From Chrysemys picta bellii (lineage: Eukaryota; Chordata; Testudines; Emydidae), in contig NC_088804.1 in NCBI RefSeq assembly GCF_011386835.1, positions 34,087,549 to 34,151,548 on the forward strand: a stretch of 64,000 nucleotides of DNA, read 5' to 3'. The position numbers were made by a program, and so were the translations under genes. The first letter of the stretch is position 1. Each line of letters opens with the position of its first letter. The notes below the pieces were generated by a model. The model had not been told where the DNA came from and ran no database searches. It was given only the letters and a program-made list of their open reading frames with translations. Below, piece after piece: positions 49,880 through 61,697 of this stretch.

Positions 49880-49885
49880 AATAAA
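49880..49885 (+). terminator. CDYL2: Proximal poly(A) signal candidate AATAAA
   Basis: AATAAA about 730 bases after the CDYL2 stop in the context TATACAATAAAGAACATAC. Use would give a short 3' UTR. No clear GU-rich downstream element is required by what I see, so this is a candidate only. Confidence 0.45.
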
Positions 49886-52800
49886 GAACATACAGAAATC
49901 ACCAAATGTCTGGGCACTAAAAGTGACAGCCATGTACATGTTCCTTTATGTGTGAAATTGTACAAAGATGTATTGAAGTCGAGTCATAGTTTGTTAAACT
50001 CGTTAAGGAAAATCAGTGGCAGCTGCAATAGTGAGTCCCACACAAGTCTCTCTTCACTTCCTGCCTTTTTGAGGAGCACTGAAGGGCTTGCCAACAAAAT
50101 GCTTTAAGTTTACTATTTTCTTATTAGCTGGACATTAATAACAGGGTGTGTGGTGCCCTTATGTGGCATCATAGTGTTCTTCAGGTTTAAACATCTCCTT
50201 TTGGTCTGAAGTCTACAAACAAACCCTTGTGAGCCTTAGTCTATCTGCCTGATTGCTCAGTTGTGGGATAATTAATACTCTGGAGGCATCTGGGTCTGGG
50301 ATAGGAGTTTTATAAAAAGGTGCTAGGTTTTGAACTGGGTGGAGACAGAGTTTTTGTTTTGCTTTTCCAATACTCCATGGCTGGCCACCCCATGATCTGG
50401 TTATGCGGAAGAAAAAAAAAATCTATGGCTGTCCATAAAAACAGTCTGTGATAAGGTGAAAAAAAAAAGAAAAATCTAATTTGCTGTTTCAAAATGTGAC
50501 CCTAATATTTTTCAGCAATACTGACTTTTGAACACTGGATTCAAAAGTCTAGCAGGCAGTTAGGGAGGAAATAACATGAACATGTTCAGTGAATTGAACT
50601 GCCATATTAGTATGCCCAAATCAAAATCTCTCAAAGCAGAAAATTTGCACCTTTGTTTCTTTAGTGATTTGTGCACTTGCTCTCCATCCTTGAGCTCACT
50701 GCCCAGATTACAGTTTAAAAGAACCACAAGTGAGCTGAGGGGTTTGTTCGTTTTTTCCTTACAATCTTTCAAAAAAGAGTCTCAATAAAGTCTTTGAGAG
50801 ACTGCAAACCGACAATTCTAGTGAGCGGTAGGTTTTCACAAAGTCCATCCATCTTTTCGTTTTTCATAGTTAAAAGTAAAATACCTTCCATTTACATTCT
50901 ATATATGTTCCTAGGGCCAAATTGTGCCATTGATTTTTTTTTTTTTTTTAAGCAGAGCGCTAGGTCAGAACCCCCCCCCCCCCCCCCAATTCTGCTTAGA
51001 GTGTAAAAAAAAAAAAAAGCAGAATCTGACCCGTAGTTAGAATTTGTTTAAATGTCTTCGAAATGCAACATTGTACATGATTACGGAGTGACTCTTATTT
51101 TTCAGTGGTCTAAAATAAAGGGTAATTCTTTCAGTACAAATATGAAATGGTTGATACAGCACTTGTTATATGTTAAGGGTTGCTTACTTCTTAGGCCCCC
51201 TAGCAAAATTTAAGTGTGTGTTCAGGTTACGCACATGCTTAAAGGCTTTGCTGGCTCAGGGCCATAGAACCCAATCATATAAGCATGCACACAAGTCACT
51301 TACTTCAGTGGGATTAGTCACGTGCATAAGTGTTTGTGCAATCAGGCTTCCAATATGGGACTTTAGAAAAAAAAATCAGGAAAAGTATCATGATGCCCCA
51401 ACTTCCATTTTTTCTTATACTGGTCCAGAGAGGTACAACTCCAGGTCACGTAAAATATGTCAGTAAAATACTAGAAAGTTTATTTCAATACTGTGCTTGT
51501 TATATGTTGATATATCTAGGAAAATTCCTCTCAGCAGTATGAAGATGCATTTTATCACAGAAGGTTTTAGAACAAAAAAGAATCATAATTCAAATCAACT
51601 TTAAAATGCACCATTTCAATTGCATTTTCAAATATTCACATTAATATTTTGTTTGACAAAGGAATGGTTGAAATATGTTTTTTCATAAAAGGAGCTAATC
51701 ATATTTAATGTTTAATTATTCACATCTAAATAATTACAGTCTAGTTTCTATAGAATTTGTTTTTCTTTCAGAAAAAGGCTAATATTTCAAAAGCTTCCTT
51801 TTTGAGTATTTAAGGCTCAGAATTGATTTTCTCTTCTGTTTCGGTCTTTATTGCTATTCAGATACATAGATGTACTGTACATATTAGTCTGGGTACCTTT
51901 ACTAATATTCACAGTATTTAAAAAAAATGCAATTTGTTGTTAAGTACGTTATTTTATTCTTGTGTAAATTGTTTTGTACAATCTTTAAAAATCGGCAGTT
52001 TTGCATTTGTAGATATTCAAGGTAAGCAATTTATTTTGTGTTGTCTTGCATGTATATTTTTTGCTGTAGATAAGTGTTGTTTAGTTTACTACTTCAGTAC
52101 ATTTCTGTTTAAACCAATAAGCTTACAAACTTTAATACAGTATATATTTTCAGAATATAAACTTTTATATTTCTGTGGTAGGTTAGGGTATGCGTTTTAG
52201 GCAATCTTTTTCACTACTATTAATTGTTCTTTTAATCTATAGTATACTGGTTTTGTGCCAATAGTTTTTCACTAGAATAAAATGCTCTTTTAATGTTAGG
52301 GATATATACAGACAGGTTTGCTGGGGGTGGTGCGCAGGTCTTCTGTTTTGTTTTGTTTTTTGCCAGCCTTGAAGTAACTGATTTTAAAGTGTAATTTGTA
52401 AATTTATTGCATTTGTGAATAAGCCTTACCATTAGGTACAACAAATCTTAAAACTTCGCAACTGCATATGTAGTATTAAGGACTTCCCCAAGTAATCTCT
52501 GCAAAACAGTTGGCAAAATCAGAGTATAGGGCCTTAAGTTTTTCTTGTGAAAAGGATAATACGGGTTGGTTTTTTTTTTTTAACAACATAGTTAGAGACT
52601 TGTCAGTTTGGGCTTTGTTCTATATAAAATGTGCATATTGTTCTCCCAACCACAGTAGTTAATCTCAGGCTTTTTGTGGCTGGGTCTATAAAAGTCAAAT
52701 CTGGCTAAAGCCAGCACTCTTTAGGAGACACTAAAGAAGTTTACATAAGAGACTTATAGACAATCTTAATCATAGTACATTTAAATATTCAGTATCCTGG

Positions 52801-53610
52801 ATGTGTTATCTGTGTCTACCCAGTTAACTGTATGTTTTAAGCCATATTAATCTCTTTACCACTACTTTAATACTACACTGAAAGTCATTCCCTAACTTAT
52901 CTACAGGTTGACAGGATTGTGATTTCTAGTAAATAAAAATATTATGCCTTCCATAAAAACAAAGGACCAAAGAACTACATTATTCTAACAAAGCATTAGT
53001 TACTTAGCAAGTGAACTAGTCTGACATTTATAGTGACGATCAAATGGTCTCTTCCTGCTACAAACATTTCATTCTCATTCATTTTAAGCATAAGGGGGGA
53101 AATGTATCCACTAGACTATTGGAAAATGAGCAATGTTCTGCTAAGCTGGCATGTCTATTGGTAAGGCTTATTACCAAACCTCTGAGATGAAGCAAAGAAC
53201 CAAAAATTCACAAAATCTGTCTCTGTAAATTTATTTGATTTCAAGCTAATAACTTGCACAAGAAATTAAAGGTAGAACTTTGCAAATTAGGCCCTTACGT
53301 TATTTTGTCAGAACGTCATGGAACAGACTAAAACCGTTTCTAATATTTGTAATGATGAGTACATAATATAATATTATAAGGGTACAGGCACCCCTTTATC
53401 ACAGTGTTGTAAATATTTTCTGAAACTGGTACAGTACGGAGAGACTTGTATCTTGATATATCAAATATTGACTGTCTACATCAAATTGTACACAATATAT
53501 TTGTTGATGGTCCTGTAACTAGTGTATGGACACATTTCTGGGTGCCTTAGAAGTTGTATTTTTCATGTGTGTTAATATGCAGTATTTATACATTGTGAGA
53601 AGCTGCTTTG

Positions 53611-53616
53611 AATAAA
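53611..53616 (+). terminator. CDYL2: Distal poly(A) signal candidate AATAAA
   Basis: AATAAA in CTGCTTTGAATAAAAACATTG, at the end of the AT-rich region without repeats. Repeat density rises a few hundred bases later, which fits a transcript end here. A diverged copy of this very segment is found at 57826-57880. Confidence 0.6.
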
Positions 53617-54340
53617 AACATTGAAACTTCATTGCAATTTAGTGATTTTCAATTTTACAGGAATCAAAATGATTTTGGTAAATAGATGCCATACAGAAAA
53701 GAGGGTATTATAAAGTGATATGGTAAAAACATTGAACACACTCCTACATTTTATAAGAAATTAGGCATACCGAGGTTTTTATTATGAGAGGACATTAAAT
53801 TTAAAACTAATCATCCATCCAAAAATTGCAAAGATCACATCAATGAGAAGTTCTGTTAGTAATGTAATGAGTCTGACTTCATTCCACCTGACCTTCTGTT
53901 CACATCCAAGAAAATTAGCAAAGCATCATTGTCTTCAATATAATTTTCTAAGACTACTTCTACTCCACCATTGCTACCACCCTTGCTTTGACATATGCGA
54001 GTCATACAAAGTATGACACAATATGGCTCATACACTCTAGAGCCCAGGACTGTCAGCAATTATGAGTTCTAAATACAGGAGTGGCTGTGCTAAGAGATCT
54101 GGCTGTGGAAGGGTCATTCTGCACACAGGACTGCACTGTGCAAGTGGCACAGAGCCCTGTGTTGCAGCCAATTTGGAGCAGCACCATCCCAGTGGAATTT
54201 CAAAAGGGGCACAATCCTGTGGATTCATCTATGCATAGGGCTGATGTGCAGCCTGTGCCATGCTTAGTGCCTCCTCTCTGACCCACTTAAAAAAGTATGA
54301 CCTCAGGGTCATAGAGAGGGAGCAGTCACTTAGTTCCCCC

Positions 54341-55344
54341 TGAGCAGAACAGCAATACGAGAAACCTCTCGTGATGAGGCCTGGCTTACCGGTGGTGCTG
54401 CGCAGTGGTAAGGTCACTGGGTCCCAACTCTCCCCCATCTCCAGCATCCCTCACCAACAATCACGCCAACATTGTGGTGGTCCACCTTTTGGTAAGTAGC
54501 GACTCGGCCCTCTGGCTGGGTTGACAATTGAGTTCACCCCCTTCCAGGGTAACAGAGTCCAACAAAACATAGAAGCCAATATCCTCACAAAAGAAAGGGT
54601 CTTCAGCCCCTGTATGTGGCATGCCCTTGACACAGAGCTTATAAAGTCTCAAGCCTCTCCTCTGCCAGGGGTGAGGGGATTTATGCCCCCTCCACAAGTT
54701 CCCAGGCCCTCCCTCTCCAACAGTCTCTAACCAAGGGTACTAAAACACCCTGGAGTGCTTCAGAGCTGCCTCCCTGGGCCGCTTCCCACCACTGGCTTCC
54801 CCACAAGCCCTCAAAGTCTTGCACTTAAAAGTCCAACCAAAAATAGCACAAACAACTGAATCTTCAGCCCAGCTGGGCTCAGCTGCTTGCCATCTTCTTT
54901 CCAGGCTAGCTCAGTTTCACACTAGCCCGAGTTTCACTCCCACTACCCGAGGCTGTCACACTCTCCCTCTGCCCACAGTTTCAGGCAGGCTGCAGTCCCT
55001 GATCAGCCTCTGTCTCCAGTCAGGCTTCCAGCTCAGGACTCTGCCTCCCAGGTTTCTCTCAGCCCAAGAGAGAAAACTCCCAGCTGCCTCATACCTGGGT
55101 CTCCTCTCTGGCCCCTATTCTAAGGCTTAGAGTACCTACCATTTGCAGGCCTCACCCTTACTCAGGCACTCCCAATATAGGTCGCTCCTCCTCTGCCATT
55201 TCATCTTCCTTCCTCCCCACCCCTTGTTAATCTCCTCCATCAGCTGCAGCAGGCTCTACAGGTGGGGTGGGGTGGAGTCACCTAAGCCCAGAATCACTTC
55301 TTAACCCCTTCTGGCCTGGTGTAGGGTTTATATACTCCATCACA
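54341..55344 (-). mobile_element. Solo LTR, about 1 kb
   Basis: TGAGCAGAAC at the left and CTCCATCACA at the right give TG...CA termini. CCCCC is present on both sides (54336-54340, 55345-55349), a 5-bp duplication but in a C-run, so weaker proof. On the minus strand the LTR starts TGTGATGGAGTATATAAACC, with a TATA-like box close to its edge. No internal region remains. Confidence 0.65.
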
Positions 55345-56139
55345 CCCCCTGGCATGGGGCATACAAAGGAGGGAGTTTTTGCATAAGGACTACAAACAAT
55401 ATGGAGCCAACCCTAAAAGCAAATCTCTGCACCCACACAAAGACATGCAGTATAAGGGCCTTAGTCGTTACTATTCATTTAACTGCACATCTAACTTCCA
55501 CAATCTGTGCAACACTAACTTACCTCACAGACTGGCAACTCTTGGGCTGAAAGGAATGAAATATACACGGCCCTTCCAAAACTGGAAAACCTATTGTTTT
55601 TTTCTAGACAAAACACCTAGACAAAAGTGACTAAAAGTGCAAATGTATTGACAGAGATTTTCTTTAGGGGAATGAGGAAACAGTTTCTAGCCTTCATGGT
55701 TCTGGAGAAAAGTTTGAAAACATGACCCAAAAGCAACCTGAAGGCTAAAAAAAAGAACCCAAATATTAATTGTTTAAAAACCTCATGCTTTTTGAAGAGT
55801 TGGGGTTGGCAATACGGTTTTTATATTTACAATTTATTTTGTATAAATGCATGGAAGCATGTACTGTACACTAGTATTAGAGAAACAAACATTATTTACT
55901 CAGCGGCAACAGTAACATCATAAAGAAAAGACTGAAAATGCTGAAATTCACTTAAATGGAAAGCTGCATAGGATAAATTGTGTGTACAGTTCCAAAGGCA
56001 TCCAAACACTTTTTTACTTTAGTGCTTACTTCCATTAAATTATCATTTTAACGTGGAAGCTAAATTTAAACAAAAGAACTAGAAAACAGTCATATGCTAT
56101 CACAAAAAAAAATGTGCTTAGCTTTACAGTTATAGACAC

Positions 56140-57090
56140 TGGTAGGTAGTGGGGTCAGCTATCTATAGCAAGGGACGGGGAGCCAAGATTCTTGGGTTCT
56201 ATTCCTGGCTTTGATTGGACTTGCTACATGACTTCATGCCAGCCCAGAGGTGGACAAACTATGGCCCACGGGCCACATCCGGCCCGCGGGACCGTCCTGC
56301 CCGGCCCTTGAGCTCCCGGCTGGGGAGGCTACCCCCGGCCCCTCCCCTGCTGTCCCCCCTCCCCCACAGCCTCAGCTCGCCACGGCGCCAGCACTCTGCA
56401 AGGCAGAGCGGCAGCGTGTCTGGCACCAGCCGGGCGGCGCGGCTGCCAGACATGCTGCTTTGAGCGGCGTGGTAAGGGGGTGGGTGGATGGGGTGTTGGA
56501 TAAGGGGCAGGGGGTCCTGGGGGCAGTCAGAGGACAGGGAGCCGGGGGTGGTTGGATGGGGTGGAGGTTCTGGGGGGGACAGTCAGGGGATGGGGAACAG
56601 TGGGGGTTGGATAGGCGTGGGAGTCCCAGGGGGCCTGTCAGGGGGCAAGGGTGTGGATAGGGGTCGGGGCAGTCAGGGGACAGGGAACAGGGGGGTCTGG
56701 ATAGGGGGTGGGGTCCCGGGGGAGCGGTTATGGTCGGGGGGGGTCTCAGGAGGGGGCGGTCAGGGGACAAGGAGCAGGGGGGGTTGGATGGGTTGGAGAT
56801 TCTAGGGAGGCAGTCAGGAAGCAGGAAGTGGGAGGGGTCGGATAGGGAGCAGGGGCCAGGCTGTTTGGGGAGGCACAGCCTTCCCCACCTGGCCCTCCAT
56901 ACAGTTTTGCAACCCCAATGTGGCTCTCAGGCCAAAAAGTTTTCCAACCCCTGTGCCAGCCACTTAAATTTTTATACCTCAGTCTAACCAGCTTTAAGAA
57001 AATGAAATAATACTTGTCTCCTTTACAGGAGTGTTATGAGACCTAATCAATGTTTAACACTCGGAGGCCTAATTGATGTTTGTAATGCTC
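56140..57090 (+). mobile_element. MIR-like SINE, split by a hAT insertion
   Basis: The left half (56140-56244) has the B-box GGTTCTATTCC (56206) and runs to CTTCATGCCAGCC. The right half (56954-57090) continues with CCACTTAAATTTTTATACCTCAGT, GAAATAATACTTGTC and AGGAGTGTTATGAGACCTAATC, as in MIR/CORE-type SINEs. The hAT element at 56245-56953 sits exactly between, with its 8-bp duplication. Confidence 0.7.
56245..56953. mobile_element. hAT-type non-autonomous element with minisatellite core
   Basis: Ends CAGAGGTGGACAAACTATGG and GTTTTCCAACCCCTG. A perfect 8-bp target duplication TGCCAGCC flanks it (56237-56244, 56954-56961). From about 56470 to 56870 it holds a G-rich minisatellite of roughly 50-65 bp units containing GGTTGGATGGGG and CAGTCAGGGGACAGGGA. 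Open frames here are repeat artefacts. Confidence 0.88.
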
Positions 57091-57535
57091 TGTGGTTGCA
57101 TTTATATAGAACTTTTCCTCTGAGGCCACTTATAATATCATCCTCAGAGGACTTTGAACACACATATAATTTAATCTTGTTTAACCAGCACCATAGGCCA
57201 ACAATTATTGATTTATATTTAGTAGCGAAATACTATACTCTTTTCATGGGTTAACAAAATTGCAGTTTCCCTTGAAAGACAATCATTTCCACATGGTCTG
57301 CAAGCTATTTCCTAAATATGGTGTTTATGTAGTGTTAACGACACTGTCAACTTAAAAAAACGTATGTCGTACACAAACACGGTCCTTCATTAACAATACT
57401 AAAAACCCCTTAGATTATTAAAGGTAAAAAATCTAGTTTACATAGCACTACTTATGTTCCTTGTTTCCTTTCAGCATTTCTCGCACTGGGAACAAGGGAA
57501 ATCAACAAAGTCAATTTTACTTCTGTTTTCACTCA

Positions 57536-57795
57536 GGGGCTGCCTACACTACGTCTGTGCTGCTGTAGTGTAGACACTTCCTACATGGGTGGAAGCGGGT
57601 TTCCCTTAGATGTAGATAATCCACCTCTCCGAGAGGTGGTACCTAGATTGATGGAAGAAGTCTTCTGTCGACCTAGCTGCACCTATAGTGGGGGTTAGGT
57701 CGACCTAAAATAACTATGTCACACAAGGCATAACTTTTTTCACAGCCCTGAGCAACATAGCTAGGTCAACCTAAGTTTTAGGTGTAGACCATGCC
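57536..57795. mobile_element. Harbinger-type MITE
   Basis: Starts GGGGCTGCCTACACTACG, ends GTGTAGACCATGCC, flanked by TCA (57533-57535, 57796-57798). Internal TAGGTCGACCTA (57696) is palindromic. Same broad family as 45026 and 18748 but a different subfamily. Confidence 0.75.
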
Positions 57796-57825
57796 TCAGT
57801 TTGACATCTCAGCTTTCAGTGCTGC

Positions 57826-57880
57826 AATTTATACATTGTGAGCAGTTGCTTTGGATAAAAAACACTGACACTTCATTTCT
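57826..57880 (+). repeat. Diverged copy of the CDYL2 distal poly(A) segment
   Basis: ATTTATACATTGTGAGCAGT at 57826 onward matches 53583 onward (ATTTATACATTGTGAGAAGC), and the match continues through TGCTTTGGATAAAAA and CACTTCATT. About 55 bases agree with few differences. Here the hexamer is GATAAA rather than AATAAA. The similarity stops on both sides. Confidence 0.6.
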
Positions 57881-58156
57881 ATGTACTTTCAAAAACTGCA
57901 AAGGAGTGTTTATTACTTTAACAACTCCCTTTTTAATTGGAATTTTTTTTAATTGGGTACCATTCCTTTTGAGCTTTCGCTTATAAAAACTTCCCTTTAC
58001 AAAACGTAACGTTGCATCCAAATTGTCTGGATAGTGCCCTATACTATATACAGGGAAGAAAGAAAGGGAAAGATTATTATTTTCATTTTTAAATATTTAT
58101 GAAATGCTAAGATATTATGGTGATAGAAATATCAGGTAAAATTTTCAAAAGGGCCT

Positions 58157-58804
58157 AAATGTCATGACTGAGATGTGGGCAATCTGATCTAGTGGCTGGA
58201 GAAGACTCGGAGCCAGGCCAGGTCAGTTTGGATACCAGTAGATCAAAGTCTGAGATACGCCAGAGGGCAAAAAAAGAGTCAGGTGCCAGGGTTCAAAAAA
58301 GAACTAGATAAATTCATGGCGAATAGCTCCATCCATGGCTATTAGCCAGTATGGACTGGGATGGTGTCGCTAGCCTCTGTTTGCCAGAAGCTGGGAATTG
58401 GCAACAGGGATGGATCACCTGTTCTGTTCATTCCCTCTAAAGCACCTTGCATTGGCCAGTCAGAAGACAAGATACTGGGCTAGATGGACCTTTGGTTTGA
58501 CCCACTATGGCTGTTCATATGTTCTTATGTAGGAAGCAGGCAGGATCAGGCTATCAGCAGATCAGAGACAGGAAGTAGGAGCAGGTAGCACAAGGGAGGC
58601 TGTCCTAAGCAAGGGAAACCCAGTTGCATGGACATCTTCCTGTTCCTGTGCTCAGTTTAAATACAAGCAGGGAACCGGTCAAGACCCCCACCATTCTGCC
58701 AATCAGATCTGAGGACCGGAGTCCTCTGTCAGAGTGCAGCTTCTAGCTCTGGCAACTGAGAGTAAGAGCCTTTAGACAAGGGTTTGAGATCTACAGTTCC
58801 TGAC
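58157..58804 (-). repeat. 3' LTR of the Gypsy element, split by CR1
   Basis: TG...CA termini on the minus strand (TGTCAGGAAC / TCATGACA). About 408 bp without the CR1. The segment CTGACCTGGCCTGGCTCCGA (minus strand, about 58230) is mirrored by the remnant near 62060 (CCCGGCCTGGCTCTCAG), supporting identification of the opposite LTR. Confidence 0.65.
58291..58530 (+). mobile_element. CR1 3' UTR tail nested in Gypsy LTR
   Basis: Begins with AAAAGAACTAGATAAATTCA, runs through GGGCTAGATGGACCTTTGGT, and ends with the TTATGT tail of the TTATGTTC subfamily. No coding part remains. Confidence 0.85.
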
Positions 58805-58829
58805 ATCACCCCCTCACTAAGGCGTGCCG

Positions 58830-59370
58830 TAGGGTGAAGTGGGACTTTCAGGGGTGATGCCTATGGAACTTATGCAGGGTGAGGTGTATATTTTCCACTG
58901 GCTCCAAGGTACTCTCCACAGGACCATGCCCCTCCCAGTAAGATACCAGAGCCTGCCATGTTTACATTTAGAGTCCAGGATCTTGTGAACCATGTATTTC
59001 TCATGGTCTTGTACTGTACTGCTGGAGGAGGGGCTGGCTTCTGTGAGAGAAAGGGTTTTCCATGTAGGATTTCAAAAGTGATATGTGCACAGGTAAATCT
59101 TCAGAGAGCGGGATAGTTGAAGAGACTGGATTAATCTGTCACAGGAAGTTAAAAGAGCCAAGGAACCACAAGTTGCGAGCAGGTCTGTCTGTGTGGAGAT
59201 GCTCCCTGGAGAGCTATACTTTTCCTCCCACCGGGTAGGTTTGGCCTTGCTGGCAGCGCTGGTCTGCATACCATTTATAGTCTGGTCTTGCTTTTTCCAG
59301 TTGATCCTTCACTTCTTCCTGGGCCTGATGAATCCACTCCTGGCAGCGATCCTTCCGATTCCGGCGGGAG
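58830..59370 (-). pseudogene. Gypsy pol fragment: integrase C-terminus and chromodomain
   Basis: On the minus strand from 59370: RCQEWIHQAQEEVKDQLEKA, then DYKWYADQRC and PVGGKV, the end of a Gypsy integrase. Further on, with frame breaks, comes a chromodomain-like stretch (VHKILDSK, GRLWYL, then a degraded TWEP-type end) at about 58995-58880. Stops and indels destroy it; the catalytic integrase core, reverse transcriptase and protease are missing. Confidence 0.7.
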
Positions 59371-59399
59371 ACCGCCCGCGGGTCCCCCGTCCCTGAGAT

Positions 59400-59560
59400 G
59401 CCGCACTTCACCATGGTGCCAGCGGCGGAGGCGGACAAGCAGCGGGGGGACTATGACACAGCCTGGAAGGCCTGAGCAGAGGTGGACTATAGAGAGCTGG
59501 GTGGGGCGCAGGGCCCCACGGACCCCTACGACATGGCCAGCTCCGAGGGTGAGTCAGGCA
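59400..59560 (+). pseudogene. Possible stray copy of a KCC-type (SLC12) first exon
   Basis: A CpG-rich segment reads MPHFTMVPAAEADKQRGDYD, then one in-frame TGA (59473), then EVDYRELGGAQGPTDPYDMA and SSEG followed by GTGAGT (59547). K-Cl cotransporters of the SLC12 family start MPHFTV with an acidic, Asp/Tyr-containing N-terminus, and KCC first exons end in a splice donor at a similar place. The similarity is short and the rest of the protein is absent. It sits in the gap of the Gypsy relic. It could equally be chance. Confidence 0.25.
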
Positions 59561-59769
59561 AAGTTCCCCCAAATTCACCAGCCAGCCTCTCCACTTCCGT
59601 GGGGCCGAGAATCACCACTCGGCTCCCAGGACATCAGCAATTGTGTGGGAGGGTTCTTCTCGGGGCCCGCGAGCAGGCGTGGTGGCTGTGCCCCCTGGAC
59701 ACACTGGGATCAGTGAGGCACCAGTTTAATAATGCTGCGTAGGACCCCATAAATCCTAAGAATGTCCCT

Positions 59770-60294
59770 GGGTGCTGGCATCATTATTCCTTTTCTATGG
59801 GGGTGAGTTGTCAACAGGATACATCCACATGCATTGTCTCAGCGGGACGCACTGATCAACAGGTAACAGAACAGCGGTTAGGAGAGTTGCAAGACACTTC
59901 TTTTTTCCTCCTTCATTCCTGTAACCAATTGTCTGCATGGATGGTGAGAGCCACAAAGCTATCCAGACTCACAGGTGTCTCCATCTGGGCCAATTCATCT
60001 TTAATTTCTTTTCACAGGCCCCACCGGAACTGGTACAGATGTGCCGCCTTATTGCAATCTGTGTCAGCCATGAGGCAGCAGAACTGCGCTGCATAGATGG
60101 CTATGGTGCCCTGCCCATTGGAGCATCCTTAGGGCAGCTTCCACCATTCAAGCTCAGTGTAGATCATCAAATAGCACCGCCATGGCTTGGAGAAAGACCT
60201 CCCAGCTTGACAGTATCAGGCTGTCACACTCCAAGAAAAGGGAGGCCCAGTCTAATGCTTCCCTGGAAAGCAGGCTGATGACCAGGCTCACCTT
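59770..60294 (-). pseudogene. Gypsy gag fragment (middle)
   Basis: The minus strand from 60294 reads KVSLVISLLSREALDWASLF, then QAMAVLFDDLH and a stop. After indels, further gag-type sequence follows, with KEIKDELAQMETPVSLDSFV. This is the capsid-type region of Sushi-like Gypsy gag. It continues exactly from the DSAK end of the other gag half across the CR1 insertion. Confidence 0.65.
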
Positions 60295-61697
60295 TCATAG
60301 AATCATAGAACTGGAAGGCACCTTGAGAGGTCATCTAGTCCTGTCCCCCGCACTCAGGGCAGGACTAAGTATTATCTAGACCATCCCTGACAGGTGGTTG
60401 TCCAACCTGCTCTTAAAAATCCCCAATGATGGAGATTCCACAACCTCCCTAGGCAATTTATTCCAGTGGTTAACCACTCTGACAGTTAGGAAGTTTTTCC
60501 TAATGTCCAATCTAAACTGCCCTTGCTGCAATTTAAGCCCATTGCTCCTTGTCCTATCCTCAGGGGTTAAGAAGAACAATTTTTCTCCCTCCTCCTTGTA
60601 ACAACCTTTTATGTACTTGAAAACTGTTATCATGTCCCCTCTCAGTCTTCTCTTCTCCAGATTAAACAAACCCAATGTTTTCAATCTTCCTTCATAGGTC
60701 ATGTTTTCTAGACCTTTAATCATTTTTGTTGCTCTTCTCTGGACTTTCTCTAATTTGTCCACATCTTTCCTGAAATGTGATGCCCAGAACTGGACACAAT
60801 ACTCCAGTCGAGGCCTAATCAGCGTGGAGTAGAGCGGAAGAATTACTTCTTGTGTCTTGCTTACAATACTCCTGCTAATACATCCCAGAATGATGTTTGC
60901 TTTTTTTGCAAAAGTGTTACACTATTGACTCATATTTAGCTTGTGATCCACTATGACCCTCAGATCCCTTTTCTCAGTCCTCCTTCCTAGGCAGCCATTT
61001 TCTATTTTGTATGTGTGCAACTGATTGTTCCTTCCTAAGTGGAGTACTTTGCATTTGTCCTTATTGAATTTCATCGTATTTACTTCAGACCATTTCTCCA
61101 GTTTGTCCAGATCATTTTGAATTTTCATCCTATTCTCCAAAGCACCTGCAACCCCTCTCAGCTTGGTATCGTCCGCAAACTTTATAAGTGTACTCTCTAT
61201 ACCGTTATCTAAACCGTTGAAGACATTGAACAGAACTGGACCCAGAACCAATCCCTGCGGGACCCCACTTGTTATGCACCTTCCAGCCTGACTGTGAACC
61301 ACTGATAACTACTCTCTGGGAACGGTTTTCCAACCAGTTATGCATCCATCTTATAGTAGCTCCATCTAGGCTGCATTTCCCTAGTTTGTTTATGAGACGG
61401 TCATGCGAGACAATATCAAAAGCCTTACTAAAGTCAAGATATACCACATTTACTGCTTCCCCCCCCTATCCACAAGGCTGTCAAAGAAAGCTATCAGGTT
61501 GGTTTTACACAATTTGTTCTTGACAAATCCATGCTGACTGTTACTTATCACCTCATTATCTTCTAGGTGTTTGCAAATTGATTTCTTAATTATTTGCTCC
61601 ATTAACTTTCCGGGTACAGAAGTTAAGCTGACTGGTCTGTAATTCCCCGGATTGTCCTTATTTCCCTTTTTATACATGGGGTCTATATTTGCCCTTT
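60295..61697 (-). mobile_element. CR1 LINE nested in Gypsy gag
   Basis: The minus strand carries ORF2 from within the reverse transcriptase: NYRPVSLTSVPGKLMEQIIK, YLDFSKAFDIVSHDRL (motif A), GVPQGLVLGPVLFN, IKFADDTKL (motif C, intact), and the C-terminal VQRRATKMIKGLENM. The 3' end is TTCTATGATTCTATGA in complement. A few frame breaks only, so it is one of the younger CR1 copies. It is 5'-truncated. Confidence 0.9.

Larger units (their letters stand above)
49149..53635 (+). other. CDYL2: CDYL2 3' untranslated region
   Basis: The long AT-rich stretch after the stop has no open frame of interest and few young repeats, as expected for a retained 3' UTR. Possible poly(A) signals AATAAA are at 49880-49885, 50784-50789, 52276-52281 and 53611-53616. 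The last lies at the end of a U-rich block (TATTTATACATTG) and is the most plausible distal end. An older palindromic repeat lies at about 51175-51360, and homopolymer runs occur at 50938-50952 (T), 50970-50987 (C) and 51005-51018 (A). The extent is inferred; no transcript is available to me. Confidence 0.65.

Noticed and set aside
56250..56805. Gly/Trp-rich repeat protein of about 105-136 codons
   Set aside because: It is a translation of the minisatellite in a hAT element.
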